64,000 nt of DNA. It comes from Cupriavidus sp. IDO (lineage in GTDB: Bacteria > Pseudomonadota > Gammaproteobacteria > Burkholderiales > Burkholderiaceae). The stretch covers positions 1 to 64,000 of the forward strand of contig NZ_JWMA01000081.1 in assembly GCF_000812465.1 (NCBI RefSeq), read 5' to 3'. This document shows, in pieces, positions 1-8,394 of the stretch. The translations under genes and the position numbers were made by a program. Numbering within the stretch: position 1 is the stretch's first letter; each line of letters begins with the position of its first letter. The notes beneath the pieces were generated by a model that was not told the origin of the DNA, did no database searches, and worked only from the letters and a program-made list of their open reading frames with translations.

Positions 1-1
1 T

Positions 2-532
2 AACGACGTGGGCTACCAGACCCGTAAGGCGCAGATAGCCACCCGGGCGCAGGACCGCCGCTGGAACGACCTGATCCTGAAGCTGACCGAGCTGGGCCGC
101 CTGGGGCAGAAGAGCGGCAAGGGCTGGTACCGCTACGAGCCGGGCAGCCGCCAGCCGCTGCGCGACTCTGAGGTTGAAGCCTTCATCGAACAGGAGTCAG
201 CGCGGCTGGGCATCGTGCGGCGCCCCATCGCGGCCGAGGAAATCATCAAGCGTTGCGTCTACAGCATGGTCAACGAAGGCGCGAAGCTGCTCGAAGCCGG
301 CGTGGCGCTGCGGCCCAGCGACATCGACACCGTCTATCTGACCGGCTACGGCTTCCCCGCCCGCCACGGCGGCCCGATGTACTACGCCGACCGCATCGGG
401 CTGCGCAAGGTGTACGCCGACATCGAGCGTTTCCACGCGGAGCACGGCTACTGGTGGGAACCGGCACCGCTGCTGGCCCGGCTGGCGCACGAAGGCAAGA
501 CCTTCGCCGACTACCAGCGTGGCAAGGCATGA
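2..532 (+). CDS. 3-hydroxyacyl-CoA dehydrogenase, C-terminal part (FadB-like, 5' end outside window)
   Basis: The reading frame is open from the first bases, so the window shows only the last 176 or so codons. The protein matches the C-terminal 3-hydroxyacyl-CoA dehydrogenase domains of FadB/FadJ-type multifunctional beta-oxidation proteins: LGQKSGKGWYRY, then MVNEGAKLLEAGVA, then GYGFPARHGGPMYYAD. That last segment is the usual end of the tandem 3HCDH domain. In the full enzyme this part oxidises 3-hydroxyacyl-CoA with NAD+. Whether an enoyl-CoA hydratase half precedes it cannot be seen. The next gene on this strand, a porin, has its own upstream region, so this gene probably ends an operon. 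Confidence 0.88.
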   Translation, partial: NDVGYQTRKAQIATRAQDRRWNDLILKLTELGRLGQKSGKGWYRYEPGSRQPLRDSEVEAFIEQESARLGIVRRPIAAEEIIKRCVYSMVNEGAKLLEAGVALRPSDIDTVYLTGYGFPARHGGPMYYADRIGLRKVYADIERFHAEHGYWWEPAPLLARLAHEGKTFADYQRGKA

Positions 533-591
533 AGCCCGGTAGCGCCTGCTTGCCGGCGGGTCATCGTTGCATTTTAAAGACGGATTAACGT

Positions 592-618
592 ATACCACTA
601 TGATTCATATACATACCA
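592..618. promoter_or_regulatory. Two ATACCA half-sites in the porin promoter region
   Basis: ATACCA occurs at 592-597 and 613-618, 21 bp apart (two helical turns), in an AT-rich stretch upstream of the porin. The same ATACC half-site forms the two dyads between the GntR gene and its divergent MFS transporter. That suggests, without proving, that the neighbouring GntR regulator also acts here. Confidence 0.3.
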
Positions 619-683
619 ATATGCGATAGTCCTGCCACTTCCCGCAGCTAGGGAATGACATCCAGAACCAGGAGGAGAAACCC

Positions 684-1757
684 ATGAAAAGAAGTCTTGT
701 CGGTCTTGCCTGCGCCATCGCCAGCGCAACGGCCGCGGCGCAGACATCCGGCATCACGCTCTACGGCGTGGCGGATGCCAACATCGAATACACCAACAAC
801 AACCCCGGGAGCGGCCCCGACGGGCACTCCAAGGTCGCGCTGAACTCGGGCGGCCTGTCTCCCAGCCGCTGGGGCCTGCGCGGCACGGAAGACCTCGGTG
901 GCGGAAAGCGGGCCATCTTTGCCCTGGAGAGCGGTTTCAGTCTGGATACCGGCGTCTCCACCCAGGGCGGCCGCCTGTTCGGCCGCCAGGCCTGGGTGGG
1001 CCTGGCGGCAGGCGGTCAGCAACTGACGCTGGGCCGCCAGTACACGTCGCTCTTCCTGACGATGGCCAACTATTCGCCCACGGCTTATGCGACGACCTAT
1101 GAGCCGGTGACCGGCATCGCCGGCCTGAATCTGCGCGAAGACAATATGGTGAAATACCATGTCGACCTCGGCCCGCTGACCGCGGAAATGCACTGGGCCT
1201 TCGGCGAGCAACCGGGCTCGTTCCAGGGTTCCTCGGCTTACGGCGGCGGCCTCGACTACCGTCTCGCCCAGTTCGGGATCGCGGCGGCGTACGACAGCGT
1301 CAACAGCGCAACGACCGCCGGCAACTACACCCGCACCCAGAAGGCTGCACTGGGCCTGCGCTACCAGATCACCCCTGCATTGCTTGCCCAGGCGGGGTAC
1401 CGGTACAACAACAACGGCACGCGGGCAACGAACACCGCATCGCGCGACGACTTGTGGTGGTTTGCCTTGAACTACCAGGCCACTGGCGCCCTGCAACTGA
1501 CCGGCGCCTTCTACTACGACAATGTCAAATCGCTGTACACCGCGACCAGCCTGACCAATCCGGCCAACCCATGGCAAGTCACGCTGATTGCCGATTACTC
1601 ACTGTCCAAGCGCACCGACGTCTACGTCGCCTCGGCGTACACGAAAAACGCGTCGCTGAACTTTGAAAGCCTGAACGGCGCGCTCGCCGCCTACCAGATC
1701 GCGCCGAACGAGCACAATCAGTTCGGCGTGGCCGTGGGTGTGCGACACAAGTTCTGA
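684..1757 (+). CDS. Outer-membrane porin (Gram-negative porin family)
   Basis: This is a 357-residue protein with a signal peptide of about 20 residues (positive N-terminus MKRS, hydrophobic core, Ala-rich cleavage region ending AAAQT). The mature N-terminus, SGITLYGVADANIEY, and the C-terminal phenylalanine (GVRHKF) are typical of 16-stranded trimeric porins of Burkholderiales. Many alternating beta strands are visible, such as LGLRYQITPALLAQAGYRY. The role is passive uptake of small, probably anionic solutes across the outer membrane. A strong ribosome site, AGGAGGAG (670-677), supports the start. A long nested hairpin follows the gene. The catabolic neighbours suggest it admits an aromatic or acid substrate, but this is inference. 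Confidence 0.93.
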   Translation: MKRSLVGLACAIASATAAAQTSGITLYGVADANIEYTNNNPGSGPDGHSKVALNSGGLSPSRWGLRGTEDLGGGKRAIFALESGFSLDTGVSTQGGRLFGRQAWVGLAAGGQQLTLGRQYTSLFLTMANYSPTAYATTYEPVTGIAGLNLREDNMVKYHVDLGPLTAEMHWAFGEQPGSFQGSSAYGGGLDYRLAQFGIAAAYDSVNSATTAGNYTRTQKAALGLRYQITPALLAQAGYRYNNNGTRATNTASRDDLWWFALNYQATGALQLTGAFYYDNVKSLYTATSLTNPANPWQVTLIADYSLSKRTDVYVASAYTKNASLNFESLNGALAAYQIAPNEHNQFGVAVGVRHKF

Positions 1758-1768
1758 GCCATCACATC

Positions 1769-1836
1769 GGAAAGCCCGACGGGTCGCTCCCCGCGCCCCC
1801 TTGCGTGCGCGTGGGGAGCGAACGATCAGGCTTTCC
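1769..1836. terminator. Nested hairpin, bidirectional terminator between porin and GntR gene
   Basis: Two concentric perfect stems are present. The outer arms are GGAAAGCC (1769-1776) and GGCTTTCC (1829-1836); the inner arms are TCGCTCCCC (1784-1792) and GGGGAGCGA (1813-1821). It lies exactly between two convergent stop codons. There is no long T-run, so efficiency is unknown. Confidence 0.7.
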
Positions 1837-1851
1837 AGCTTCCCATCCCGG

Positions 1852-2616
1852 CTAGGCTGCCCGCGTGGCAGCCGGCTTGCGCCCGCGCCGGGCGCCGCCG
1901 CGGGGTGCGGTGCTCCTGGCGGCCGTGGCGTCCCCGCCGCCTTCGCCCTCCAGATAGCTCGCCGGCAGGGTCGACAGAAATTCCGCAAACCCGGTCGTAC
2001 CCACAGGCGCGTGTTCGAGCATGGCCGCGTGCGCGGCACCTTCGTCGCCGCTGAGAATGGCGTCTGCGAGCCGCTGGTGGTCTTCCAGCACGCGCTGCCG
2101 GCGCGTGGGCGTCTGGAAAATACGCGGGCGGTAGCGCTGCATCAGCCGGCGGATGCCCTGGATCTGCTCCACCAGATATTCGTTGTGGCTGCCCGCATAT
2201 ACCGCGTCATGAAACTCGGCGTTAGCCTTCGCGAAGCGCTTGCCGTCGTCCTCGGCATGCGCCTGCTCGCATTCGGAGCGGGCAGCCTTTAGCCGCGCGC
2301 GCTGGTCGTCGTCCATGCGGCGCGCGGCCAGCTTCGCCGCCACCGCTTCCAGCTCGCCGAGCAGTTCCAGGGTCTCGCGCAGTTGCGTGATCGACAGGCG
2401 CGATACGAACACGCCGACGCGGGGCACGATGCGAACCATGTTCTGCACGGACAGTTGCTGCAGCGCCTCGCGCACGGGTGTGCGGGAGACGCCGAAGCGC
2501 TCCGCCAGCATGCGTTCGTCCAGCGGCGTGCCGGGCGGCATGTTGCCATCCTCGATTTCGCGCTGGATCGTGGCCTTGATCTCGCCGGCCATGCTTTTCT
2601 TTTCGAACTGTGTCAT
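1852..2616 (-). CDS. GntR-family transcriptional regulator (FCD type)
   Basis: The 254-residue protein has an N-terminal winged helix-turn-helix of the GntR type (GTPLDERMLAERFGVSRTPVREALQQL, residues about 27-53). An all-helical FCD ligand-binding domain follows, containing the metal/ligand positions typical of that group (FHDAVYAGSHNEYL). The C-terminus is a basic, low-complexity Arg/Ala/Gly tail. I start it at the ATG at 2616, because the longer reading frame upstream is AT-rich and not protein-like. It is divergent from an MFS transporter. Two matching dyads in the shared intergenic region are its likely operators. FCD regulators usually sense small carboxylic acids; the ligand is unknown. 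Confidence 0.88.
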   Translation of the reverse strand: MTQFEKKSMAGEIKATIQREIEDGNMPPGTPLDERMLAERFGVSRTPVREALQQLSVQNMVRIVPRVGVFVSRLSITQLRETLELLGELEAVAAKLAARRMDDDQRARLKAARSECEQAHAEDDGKRFAKANAEFHDAVYAGSHNEYLVEQIQGIRRLMQRYRPRIFQTPTRRQRVLEDHQRLADAILSGDEGAAHAAMLEHAPVGTTGFAEFLSTLPASYLEGEGGGDATAARSTAPRGGARRGRKPAATRAA

Positions 2617-2648
2617 CAGGTCTGAGTAAGCGGTTCTTACTGCGCAGT

Positions 2649-2671
2649 ATACCGAAATGGAATACTGGCAT
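2649..2671. promoter_or_regulatory. Putative GntR operator 1 (ATACC-N12-TGGCAT)
   Basis: ATACC at 2649-2653 and TGGCAT at 2666-2671, separated by 12 bases, form an inverted repeat 33 bp upstream of the GntR start. The same half-sites with identical spacing recur at 2775-2797. Assignment to this regulator is inference from position. Confidence 0.5.
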
Positions 2672-2774
2672 GCCCGTTCAGTACAGAAATAAAGAGCCAC
2701 GGCTGACAAAGTGGCCGATTTGTAGGGCTCCAGCTTGCAGCGCCCGCACTCGCGTGCCAGAATCACCCCAATAA

Positions 2775-2797
2775 ATACCAAGATAGATATCTGGCAT
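2775..2797. promoter_or_regulatory. Putative GntR operator 2 (ATACC-N12-TGGCAT)
   Basis: ATACC at 2775-2779 and TGGCAT at 2792-2797 repeat operator 1 exactly in half-sites and spacing. The site lies about 78 bp before the MFS gene, in a short AT-rich segment of otherwise GC-rich DNA. It would allow joint control of the divergent pair. Confidence 0.5.
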
Positions 2798-2874
2798 TAA
2801 AAAGGTGCCCTACGTGCGCTCGACAGGGCACACGACGCAGCACCTGGACAACCCGCTCAAGGAGACACCCCCTC

Positions 2875-4260
2875 ATGCAAGACCTGGCCCGCGTGCCGGT
2901 CCGGACTGCAGCCGGATCGCGCGCGCACTACCGCTATTGGTTCCTGTTCCTGCTCATCCTGATCTATGCCTCCAGCTTCGTCGACCGCATCTTCATTTCG
3001 GTGGTCGCCCAAAAGATCAAGGCCGAGATGAACCTGTCCGACGTGCAGCTGGGTGTCCTGGGCGGCCTCGCGTTCTCGATCCTGTATGCAACGCTCGGCA
3101 TCCCGATGGCACGGCTGGCTGAGCGCTGCAACCGCGTGGCGCTGATCGCCATCTCCATCGCGATGTGGTCGGCCATGACCGCGCTGTGCGGCACCGCCGG
3201 GCACTTCTGGCATCTGCTGCTGTACCGCCTGGGTGTGGGGATCGGCGAAGCCGGCAGTACGCCGACCGCGCACTCGCTGATTACCGACCAGTTTCCTCCC
3301 GAGCGGCGGGCTACCGCACTGTCGCTGTACGCGCTGGGCCCGCCGATCGGCGTGATCGCCGGGGCCATCGGCGGCGGTTGGCTGGCGCAGACCATTGGCT
3401 GGCGGGAAGCCTTCTATATCGTGGGATTGCCCGGCCTCGCCCTTGGTGCCCTGGCATGGCTCACGCTGAAGGAGCCCAGGCGCGGCGCCAGCGATCCCGA
3501 CCCTGGCGAGGCACAGCAGGTGCCGCCGCTGCGGGACGTGCTATCGCTGCTGCTGCGCAGCCCCGCCTTCGTGCAAATGCTGCTGGGCACGGTCATCAGC
3601 GCCTTCGCGCAGTACGCCATCAACCTCTTCTTGCCGGTCTACCTGGCGCGCACCTTCGGCATGGACATGATGCAGGCAGGCCTGGCCTTCGGCCTGGTCG
3701 TGGGCATCGGCGGCATCGTGGGCAATGCGGTAGGCGGCTTCGCCGCTGACGCGGCTGCGCGGCACGACCGGCGCTGGTACGCCTGGATACCGGCATGCGG
3801 CACGCTGCTTGGCTTCCCGCTTGCGGCGGCCACATTCCTGCAGCAGGACTGGCATGTCGCCGTGCCCTTGCTGCTGCTGTGCACCCTGCTGCTGAATGTC
3901 TGGAACGGCCCCACCTTTGCCGTGGTCCACGCGCTGGTTTCGGCGCGCATGCGCGCCACGGCCACGGCAATCGTCTTTCTTGCCATGAACCTGGTCGGGC
4001 AGGGCTTCGGCCCGCCGGCCATTGGACTGCTGAGCGACATGTTTGCATCGCACCTGTTTGCCGCAGGGGACTTCCAGACCATTTGCCGTGGTGCGCACGG
4101 CGTCGCGGTATGGCAGGGACCGGCCGCGGCGGCCTGTGCGCAGGCATCGGCACAGGGCCTGCGCTACGCCATGCTGGCAATGAGCGTGATCTTCGCCTGG
4201 TCGGGGCTGCATTACTTTCTTGCCAGCCGGCACCTGGCCCGGCGAGCTGCGGGGCGCTAA
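2875..4260 (+). CDS. MFS transporter (spinster-like)
   Basis: This 461-residue integral membrane protein has about twelve predicted hydrophobic helices. After the first helix come the MFS signature region (GIPMARLAERCNR) and, between helices 4 and 5, GVGIGEAGSTPTAHSLI and FPPERRATALSLYALG. These are typical of the spinster-type MFS group often found with catabolic genes. A ribosome site AAGGAG (2859-2864) sits ten bases before the ATG. It is divergent from the GntR regulator and probably controlled by it. The substrate is likely a small organic acid or aromatic compound, but the sequence does not say which. Confidence 0.88.
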   Translation: MQDLARVPVRTAAGSRAHYRYWFLFLLILIYASSFVDRIFISVVAQKIKAEMNLSDVQLGVLGGLAFSILYATLGIPMARLAERCNRVALIAISIAMWSAMTALCGTAGHFWHLLLYRLGVGIGEAGSTPTAHSLITDQFPPERRATALSLYALGPPIGVIAGAIGGGWLAQTIGWREAFYIVGLPGLALGALAWLTLKEPRRGASDPDPGEAQQVPPLRDVLSLLLRSPAFVQMLLGTVISAFAQYAINLFLPVYLARTFGMDMMQAGLAFGLVVGIGGIVGNAVGGFAADAAARHDRRWYAWIPACGTLLGFPLAAATFLQQDWHVAVPLLLLCTLLLNVWNGPTFAVVHALVSARMRATATAIVFLAMNLVGQGFGPPAIGLLSDMFASHLFAAGDFQTICRGAHGVAVWQGPAAAACAQASAQGLRYAMLAMSVIFAWSGLHYFLASRHLARRAAGR

Positions 4261-4422
4261 ACGCCAGCCGGGCACGCGTAGCCCGTCTCCGGCGGCGATG
4301 CGACACCGCTCCATTGGCGGCATCCGGCATTGAAGGCTAAGCGTGCGAGAAGATACAAAAATGCTTAGGTCGGCGGCAGCAGCCCAGAGCAATTATTTGC
4401 CACGCTCCGGGATCGTCGACGG

Positions 4423-4442
4423 CGTGAGCCGGCGTGCTCACG
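4423..4442. terminator. Short hairpin at the convergent 3' ends of the MFS and mhpR genes
   Basis: CGTGAGC (4423-4429) and GCTCACG (4436-4442) form a perfect 7-bp stem with a 6-base loop overlapping the mhpR stop codon. The rest of the 4261-4437 gap shows only weak dyads and no gene. No T-run is present. Confidence 0.35.
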
Positions 4443-5229
4443 GCTCCTGTCTTTCCAGCGCGCTCACCATCTCCTGCGCGGCGCGCTGCAGTTCTGGCAC
4501 GAAGCGTCGCGTAGCCTCGGCCGGGCTGATTGCCTGCTCGAGATAGATCACGTTGAGGCTCGCGAGTATGCGCCCGCCCGTTTCGATCGCCACGGCGAGC
4601 GCGCCGATCTTGCGCTGGTCGGCCCAGTCGCCGTGATTGGAGCCGAAGCCGTCGGCACGCGTCTGACGCACCAGGTTGCGGATATAGGCGTCATCGAGCG
4701 CGAGCTTGAGCTGCTGCTCGCCGCCCGCGCCCGAGCGCAGCACTTCGAGAATGTCCTCGCGCTCGGCCTCGGGGCACATCGAGAAATACACGCGGCCGGC
4801 GGCAGTCAGCAGCATGGGCAGGCGTCGGCCCACCATCGAGCGGTGAAACGACAGCGGGCTGAACCGGTGCGTGGTCTCGCGGATGATCATGGCGTCGCCG
4901 TCCGGCGTCGTCAGGTCCGAAGGCCATACCACGCGCTGCATCAGCTGCGCCATGATCGGCGGCGCGATCGTCGCAATTCGCTCGTCGTCGGTGAATCCCT
5001 CGCTGAGCGAACGCACGTCAAGCGTCAGCCGGAAGCTGTCATCGGAGGCGCTTCGGCGCACGAACTTCTCCTCAACCAGCGTCTCCAGCAGGCGCCGGAC
5101 GGTGGTCCGGTGCAGGCCCGTCGCCTCGCTCAGCTGCTGGCTGGTGGCGCGGCCGTTTTCCATGGCATTGAGCGCGCGCAGCACCAGCAGGCCACGCGCA
5201 AGGCCACGCACGCTCGCGTATTTGTTCAT
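4438..5229 (-). CDS. mhpR: IclR-family regulator of the mhp operon (MhpR-like)
   Basis: The 263-residue protein has an IclR-type N-terminal winged HTH (SVRGLARGLLVLRALN, then SEATGLHRTTVRRLLETL). An effector-binding domain follows (about residues 85-255), with the usual PLLLTAAGRVYFS-type and ALAVAIETGG segments. I start it at ATG 5229 because the extra upstream codons overlap the operator. It is transcribed away from a complete mhpABDFETC set, the same arrangement as E. coli mhpR, whose product activates the pathway with 3-(3-hydroxyphenyl)propionate. A perfect 8-bp palindrome lies 24 bp before its start, so autoregulation is also possible. Confidence 0.88.
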   Translation of the reverse strand: MNKYASVRGLARGLLVLRALNAMENGRATSQQLSEATGLHRTTVRRLLETLVEEKFVRRSASDDSFRLTLDVRSLSEGFTDDERIATIAPPIMAQLMQRVVWPSDLTTPDGDAMIIRETTHRFSPLSFHRSMVGRRLPMLLTAAGRVYFSMCPEAEREDILEVLRSGAGGEQQLKLALDDAYIRNLVRQTRADGFGSNHGDWADQRKIGALAVAIETGGRILASLNVIYLEQAISPAEATRRFVPELQRAAQEMVSALERQEP

Positions 5230-5252
5230 GGAAAATCTCTTATAAATCAATG

Positions 5253-5271
5253 ATGTGCAATCTTTGCACAT
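5253..5271. promoter_or_regulatory. IclR-type palindrome, probable MhpR operator
   Basis: ATGTGCAA (5253-5260) and TTGCACAT (5264-5271) form a perfect inverted repeat with a 3-base spacer. Its centre lies about 58 bp before the predicted mhpA transcription start, an activator position. It stands in a 322-bp gap between mhpR and mhpA that otherwise holds the promoter and a leader of roughly 230 bases with no credible gene. Confidence 0.7.
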
Positions 5272-5284
5272 TTCTCAAAAATTG

Positions 5285-5313
5285 TTGAGCGTTTTCCGGC
5301 CGATGCCTAGACT
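5285..5313 (+). promoter_or_regulatory. Predicted sigma-70 promoter of the mhp operon
   Basis: TTGAGC (5285-5290) and TAGACT (5308-5313) are separated by 17 bases. Each matches the consensus at four of six positions, as expected for an activator-dependent promoter. Transcription would start near 5320, leaving an untranslated leader of about 230 bases before mhpA. Confidence 0.5.
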
Positions 5314-5551
5314 CCATCCAAAATCCAAGAGTCAACGGAGACGCCCCATGATCCACCGAGCCTGCCGTCTGCTTCGGCCGGGCCCCGCCCTCGCCAGCCG
5401 CCACACATCCTCCGCCCGGTCCGTGCACCCGCCACGACACCCCGGCGTCTGACTTGTGGGCAGCCACACCGCTGCCCCTACCCATCCATCGCAGTACAGC
5501 CAGTACGCGCGTGACGCGGGGACGCGCTCGCGCCTTGCCAGAAGGAGACAT

Positions 5552-7414
5552 ATGAACACCATGGCCAAGCAGCCGGCTCAAGCCGGCCGTCAACCAACCC
5601 TTTCCACGGACGTCGCCATCATCGGTGCCGGTCCGGTCGGGCTGATGATCGCCAATATCCTCGGCCTCCAGGGCGTGCGCGTCACGCTGGTCGAAAAGCT
5701 CGAACAGATTATCGACTACCCGCGCGCGATCGGCCTCGACGACGAAGCGCTGCGCGTGTTTCAGGCGGTCGGGCTTGCCGACGCGCTGCTGCCGCACACC
5801 ACGCCCGATCACTGGATGCGCTTCGTCACGAAAGACGGCCATTGCTTCGCCTCGATCGAGCCTCGCACCGATGAATTCGGCTGGCCGCGCCGCAACGCGT
5901 TCATCCAGCCGCTCGCCGACCGCGTGCTGTTCGAAGGGCTGAGCCGCTTTGAGCATGCCCAAGTCCTGTTCGGCCATGCCGTCGAGGCGTTCACACAGGA
6001 TGCCGACGGCGTGAGCATCAACGTGCGCAACGCCGATGGCGAGTGCCGTACGATCCGCGCCGCCTACATGGTCGGCGCCGACGGCGGCAACAGCTTCGTG
6101 CGGCGCACGCTGGACGTGCCGTTCGAAGGCCGCACCAAGCCCAACCAGTGGATCGTGGTGGACGTGCGCAATGACCCGGTCGGCTCGCCGCATATCTACA
6201 TGCATTGCGACCACGAGCGGCCTTATGTCTCTGCAGCCCTCCCGCACGGCATCCGCCGCTTCGAATTCATGGTGATGCCGGGCGAGACGGAAGAGGAACT
6301 GTCGAAGCCGGAGAACATGGCAGCGCTGATCCGCAAGGTAGTGGCCGATCCGGAGAAGGTCGACTACATCCGCAAGCGCGTCTACACGCACAACGCGCGG
6401 CTGGCCTCGACCTTTGGCGTCGACCGCATCCTGCTGGCGGGCGATGCCGCGCACATCATGCCTGTTTGGCAAGGCCAGGGCTATAACAGCGGCATCCGCG
6501 ACGCCAACAACCTCGGCTGGAAGCTCGCGATGGTCGCGAAGGGCCTGGCGCACCAGCGCCTGCTCGATACCTACACGGTGGAGCGCCGCGCCCATGCGCG
6601 CGCGATGATCCACCTGTCCGAAGTCGCGGGCGACATCTTCGCGCCGACCACGCGCTTTGGCGCGCGCTTTCGCGATCTGTTCGTGCGCACGTTCGAGGTG
6701 CTCCCGTCGGTCAAGCGCTATTTCGTCGAGATGCGCTTCAAGCCGATGCCGCGCTACGAGGAGGGCGCCGTGCTGCTGCCGCCGGCGCGCAAGTCCGGCG
6801 GCTGGCTCGCCCGCATGCTCGAACGCTCTGGCAATTCGGCGCCGGGGCGCATGCTTGGCCTCATGAGCGAAAAGCGCGATTCCTTCCTCGGCCGCCTGGC
6901 CTACGGACGTGATCCGCTGGCGGGCTCGCCGGTCGGGCGCATGTTCATCCAGCCGCGCGTGCGCACCACGGACGCCCGCCTGGTGCGGCTCGATGACGCG
7001 ATCGGCAACGGCTTCGCCGTCCTCGCCTGGGGCGCAGACCCGACCTTCGGCCTCACGCCGCAGGCGCGCGCCTTGTGCGAGCAAGCCGGCGTGCGCTTCG
7101 TGGTGGCCAAGCCGGATGTGCAGCTTTGCCATGCCGACGACGTGCCCGAGGGCGTGATCGCGATCGGCGATGCGTCGGGCCGGCTCAAAGACTGGTTCAG
7201 CCGCGTCCCACAGTCGGTGGTGTTGCTGCGCCCCGATCGCTTTGTCGCGGGCGTCTGCTCGCCGCAGCAGGTATCGGACGCGATCGTCGAACTCGCAGGC
7301 AAGCTCGGCATGACCGATGCGCCACCGCGTGCGGGCGCCACAGTGGCGTCACCATCGTCGCGCCTGTTGCCCGAACCCATTTCAGTCATCCAAGCACAAG
7401 CCGCAGGAGCATGA
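5552..7414 (+). CDS. mhpA: 3-(3-hydroxyphenyl)propionate hydroxylase
   Basis: This 620-residue FAD-dependent aromatic hydroxylase converts 3-(3-hydroxyphenyl)propionate to the 2,3-dihydroxy compound with NADH and O2. The N-terminal FAD-binding motif (VAIIGAGPVGLMIA), the second FAD/NAD motif (VGADGGNSFVRR) and the GD motif (ILLAGDAAHIMPVWQGQG) are all present. The C-terminal thioredoxin-like region is longer than in the E. coli enzyme. The ATG at 5552 is preceded by GAAGGAG (5541-5547); the upstream in-frame extension lacks a ribosome site and protein-like composition. It is the first gene of the mhp operon and is two bases from mhpB. Confidence 0.93.
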   Translation: MNTMAKQPAQAGRQPTLSTDVAIIGAGPVGLMIANILGLQGVRVTLVEKLEQIIDYPRAIGLDDEALRVFQAVGLADALLPHTTPDHWMRFVTKDGHCFASIEPRTDEFGWPRRNAFIQPLADRVLFEGLSRFEHAQVLFGHAVEAFTQDADGVSINVRNADGECRTIRAAYMVGADGGNSFVRRTLDVPFEGRTKPNQWIVVDVRNDPVGSPHIYMHCDHERPYVSAALPHGIRRFEFMVMPGETEEELSKPENMAALIRKVVADPEKVDYIRKRVYTHNARLASTFGVDRILLAGDAAHIMPVWQGQGYNSGIRDANNLGWKLAMVAKGLAHQRLLDTYTVERRAHARAMIHLSEVAGDIFAPTTRFGARFRDLFVRTFEVLPSVKRYFVEMRFKPMPRYEEGAVLLPPARKSGGWLARMLERSGNSAPGRMLGLMSEKRDSFLGRLAYGRDPLAGSPVGRMFIQPRVRTTDARLVRLDDAIGNGFAVLAWGADPTFGLTPQARALCEQAGVRFVVAKPDVQLCHADDVPEGVIAIGDASGRLKDWFSRVPQSVVLLRPDRFVAGVCSPQQVSDAIVELAGKLGMTDAPPRAGATVASPSSRLLPEPISVIQAQAAGA

Positions 7415-7416
7415 GA

Positions 7417-8376
7417 ATGCCGATTCACCTGGAATGTCTATCGCACACGCCGTTACACGGCTATTTCGATCCCGCGCCTGAAGTCGTCGCCGAGGTCGAG
7501 CGCGTGCAGGCCGCGGCGCGCGAGCGCGTGCGCGCATTTGATCCCGAGCTGGTTGTCATCTTTGCGCCCGACCATTTCAACGGCTTCTTCTACGACATGA
7601 TGCCGCCGTTCTGCATCGGCGCGGCCGCCCGCGCAATCGGCGACTTCAAGAGCCTCGCCGGCACGCTGCCGGTGCCCGGCGACGTTGCGCGCGCGCTGGC
7701 TGAGAGCGTGCTTGCCGCTGAGATCGACGTGTCGCTGTCATACCGGATGCAAGTCGACCACGGCTTTGCGGATGCCCTCGAGGTACTGACCGGGGGGCTG
7801 GACCGCTATACGGTGATCCCGGTCTTCATCAACTGCGTGGCGCCGCCAATGGCCACCCTGCGCCGCGCGCGCCTGCTTGGCGACGCGGTCGGCCGCTTCC
7901 TGTCCAGGACGGACAAGCGCGTGCTCGTCGTTGGCTCGGGCGGCATCTCGCACGAGCCGCCAGTGCCTGAGCTGATCGGCGCGACCGAGGAAGTCGCAGA
8001 ACGCCTGATCGCCGGGCGCAATCCCTCGGCCGAATCACGCGCCGCGCGCCAGGCGCGCACGCTCGCCGCCGCGCAGGCGTTCACCGCCGGCGACAGCCAT
8101 CTGCATCCTCTCAATCCCGAGTGGGACCGTGCATTCCTGGAACGCCTGGCATCCGGCGAGCTGATGGCGGTCGACGGCATGACCAATGACGCCATTACCC
8201 GCGACGGCGGGAAATCCGCGCACGAGATCCGTACCTGGGTTGCGGCCTTCGGCGCGCTGGGCGCTTACGGTCCCTACCACGCATCGCTCGACTTCTACCG
8301 CGCCATTCCCGAATGGATCGCGGGTTTCGCCACCATGCATGCCACGCCTGCCGCCGCACTGGCCGCGGCAGCCTGA
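7417..8376 (+). CDS. mhpB: 2,3-dihydroxyphenylpropionate 1,2-dioxygenase (class III extradiol)
   Basis: This 319-residue Fe(II) extradiol dioxygenase cleaves the catechol ring of 2,3-dihydroxyphenylpropionate. With the start at 7417 the two catalytic histidines fall at H115 (MQVDHGFAD) and H179 (SGGISHEPP), the same numbers as in E. coli MhpB, which supports this start. AGGAG at 7405-7409 is seven bases upstream. An alternative ATG at 7411 would overlap the mhpA stop. The N-terminus, ECLSHTPLHGYFDP, is the usual family opening and contributes iron-ligand histidines. It lies directly behind mhpA. Confidence 0.95.
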   Translation: MPIHLECLSHTPLHGYFDPAPEVVAEVERVQAAARERVRAFDPELVVIFAPDHFNGFFYDMMPPFCIGAAARAIGDFKSLAGTLPVPGDVARALAESVLAAEIDVSLSYRMQVDHGFADALEVLTGGLDRYTVIPVFINCVAPPMATLRRARLLGDAVGRFLSRTDKRVLVVGSGGISHEPPVPELIGATEEVAERLIAGRNPSAESRAARQARTLAAAQAFTAGDSHLHPLNPEWDRAFLERLASGELMAVDGMTNDAITRDGGKSAHEIRTWVAAFGALGAYGPYHASLDFYRAIPEWIAGFATMHATPAAALAAAA

Positions 8377-8394
8377 ACCCATCAAGGAGAGCCC

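Noticed and set aside
4337..4368. CTAAGC/GCTTAG inverted repeat between the MFS gene and mhpR as a terminator
   Set aside because: The 6-bp stem with a 20-base loop is too weak; the hairpin at 4423-4442 is a better candidate.
5320..5551. Short reading frames in the mhpA leader, as a possible leader peptide
   Set aside because: None has a convincing ribosome site or an attenuator-like hairpin next to it, and the composition is not protein-like.
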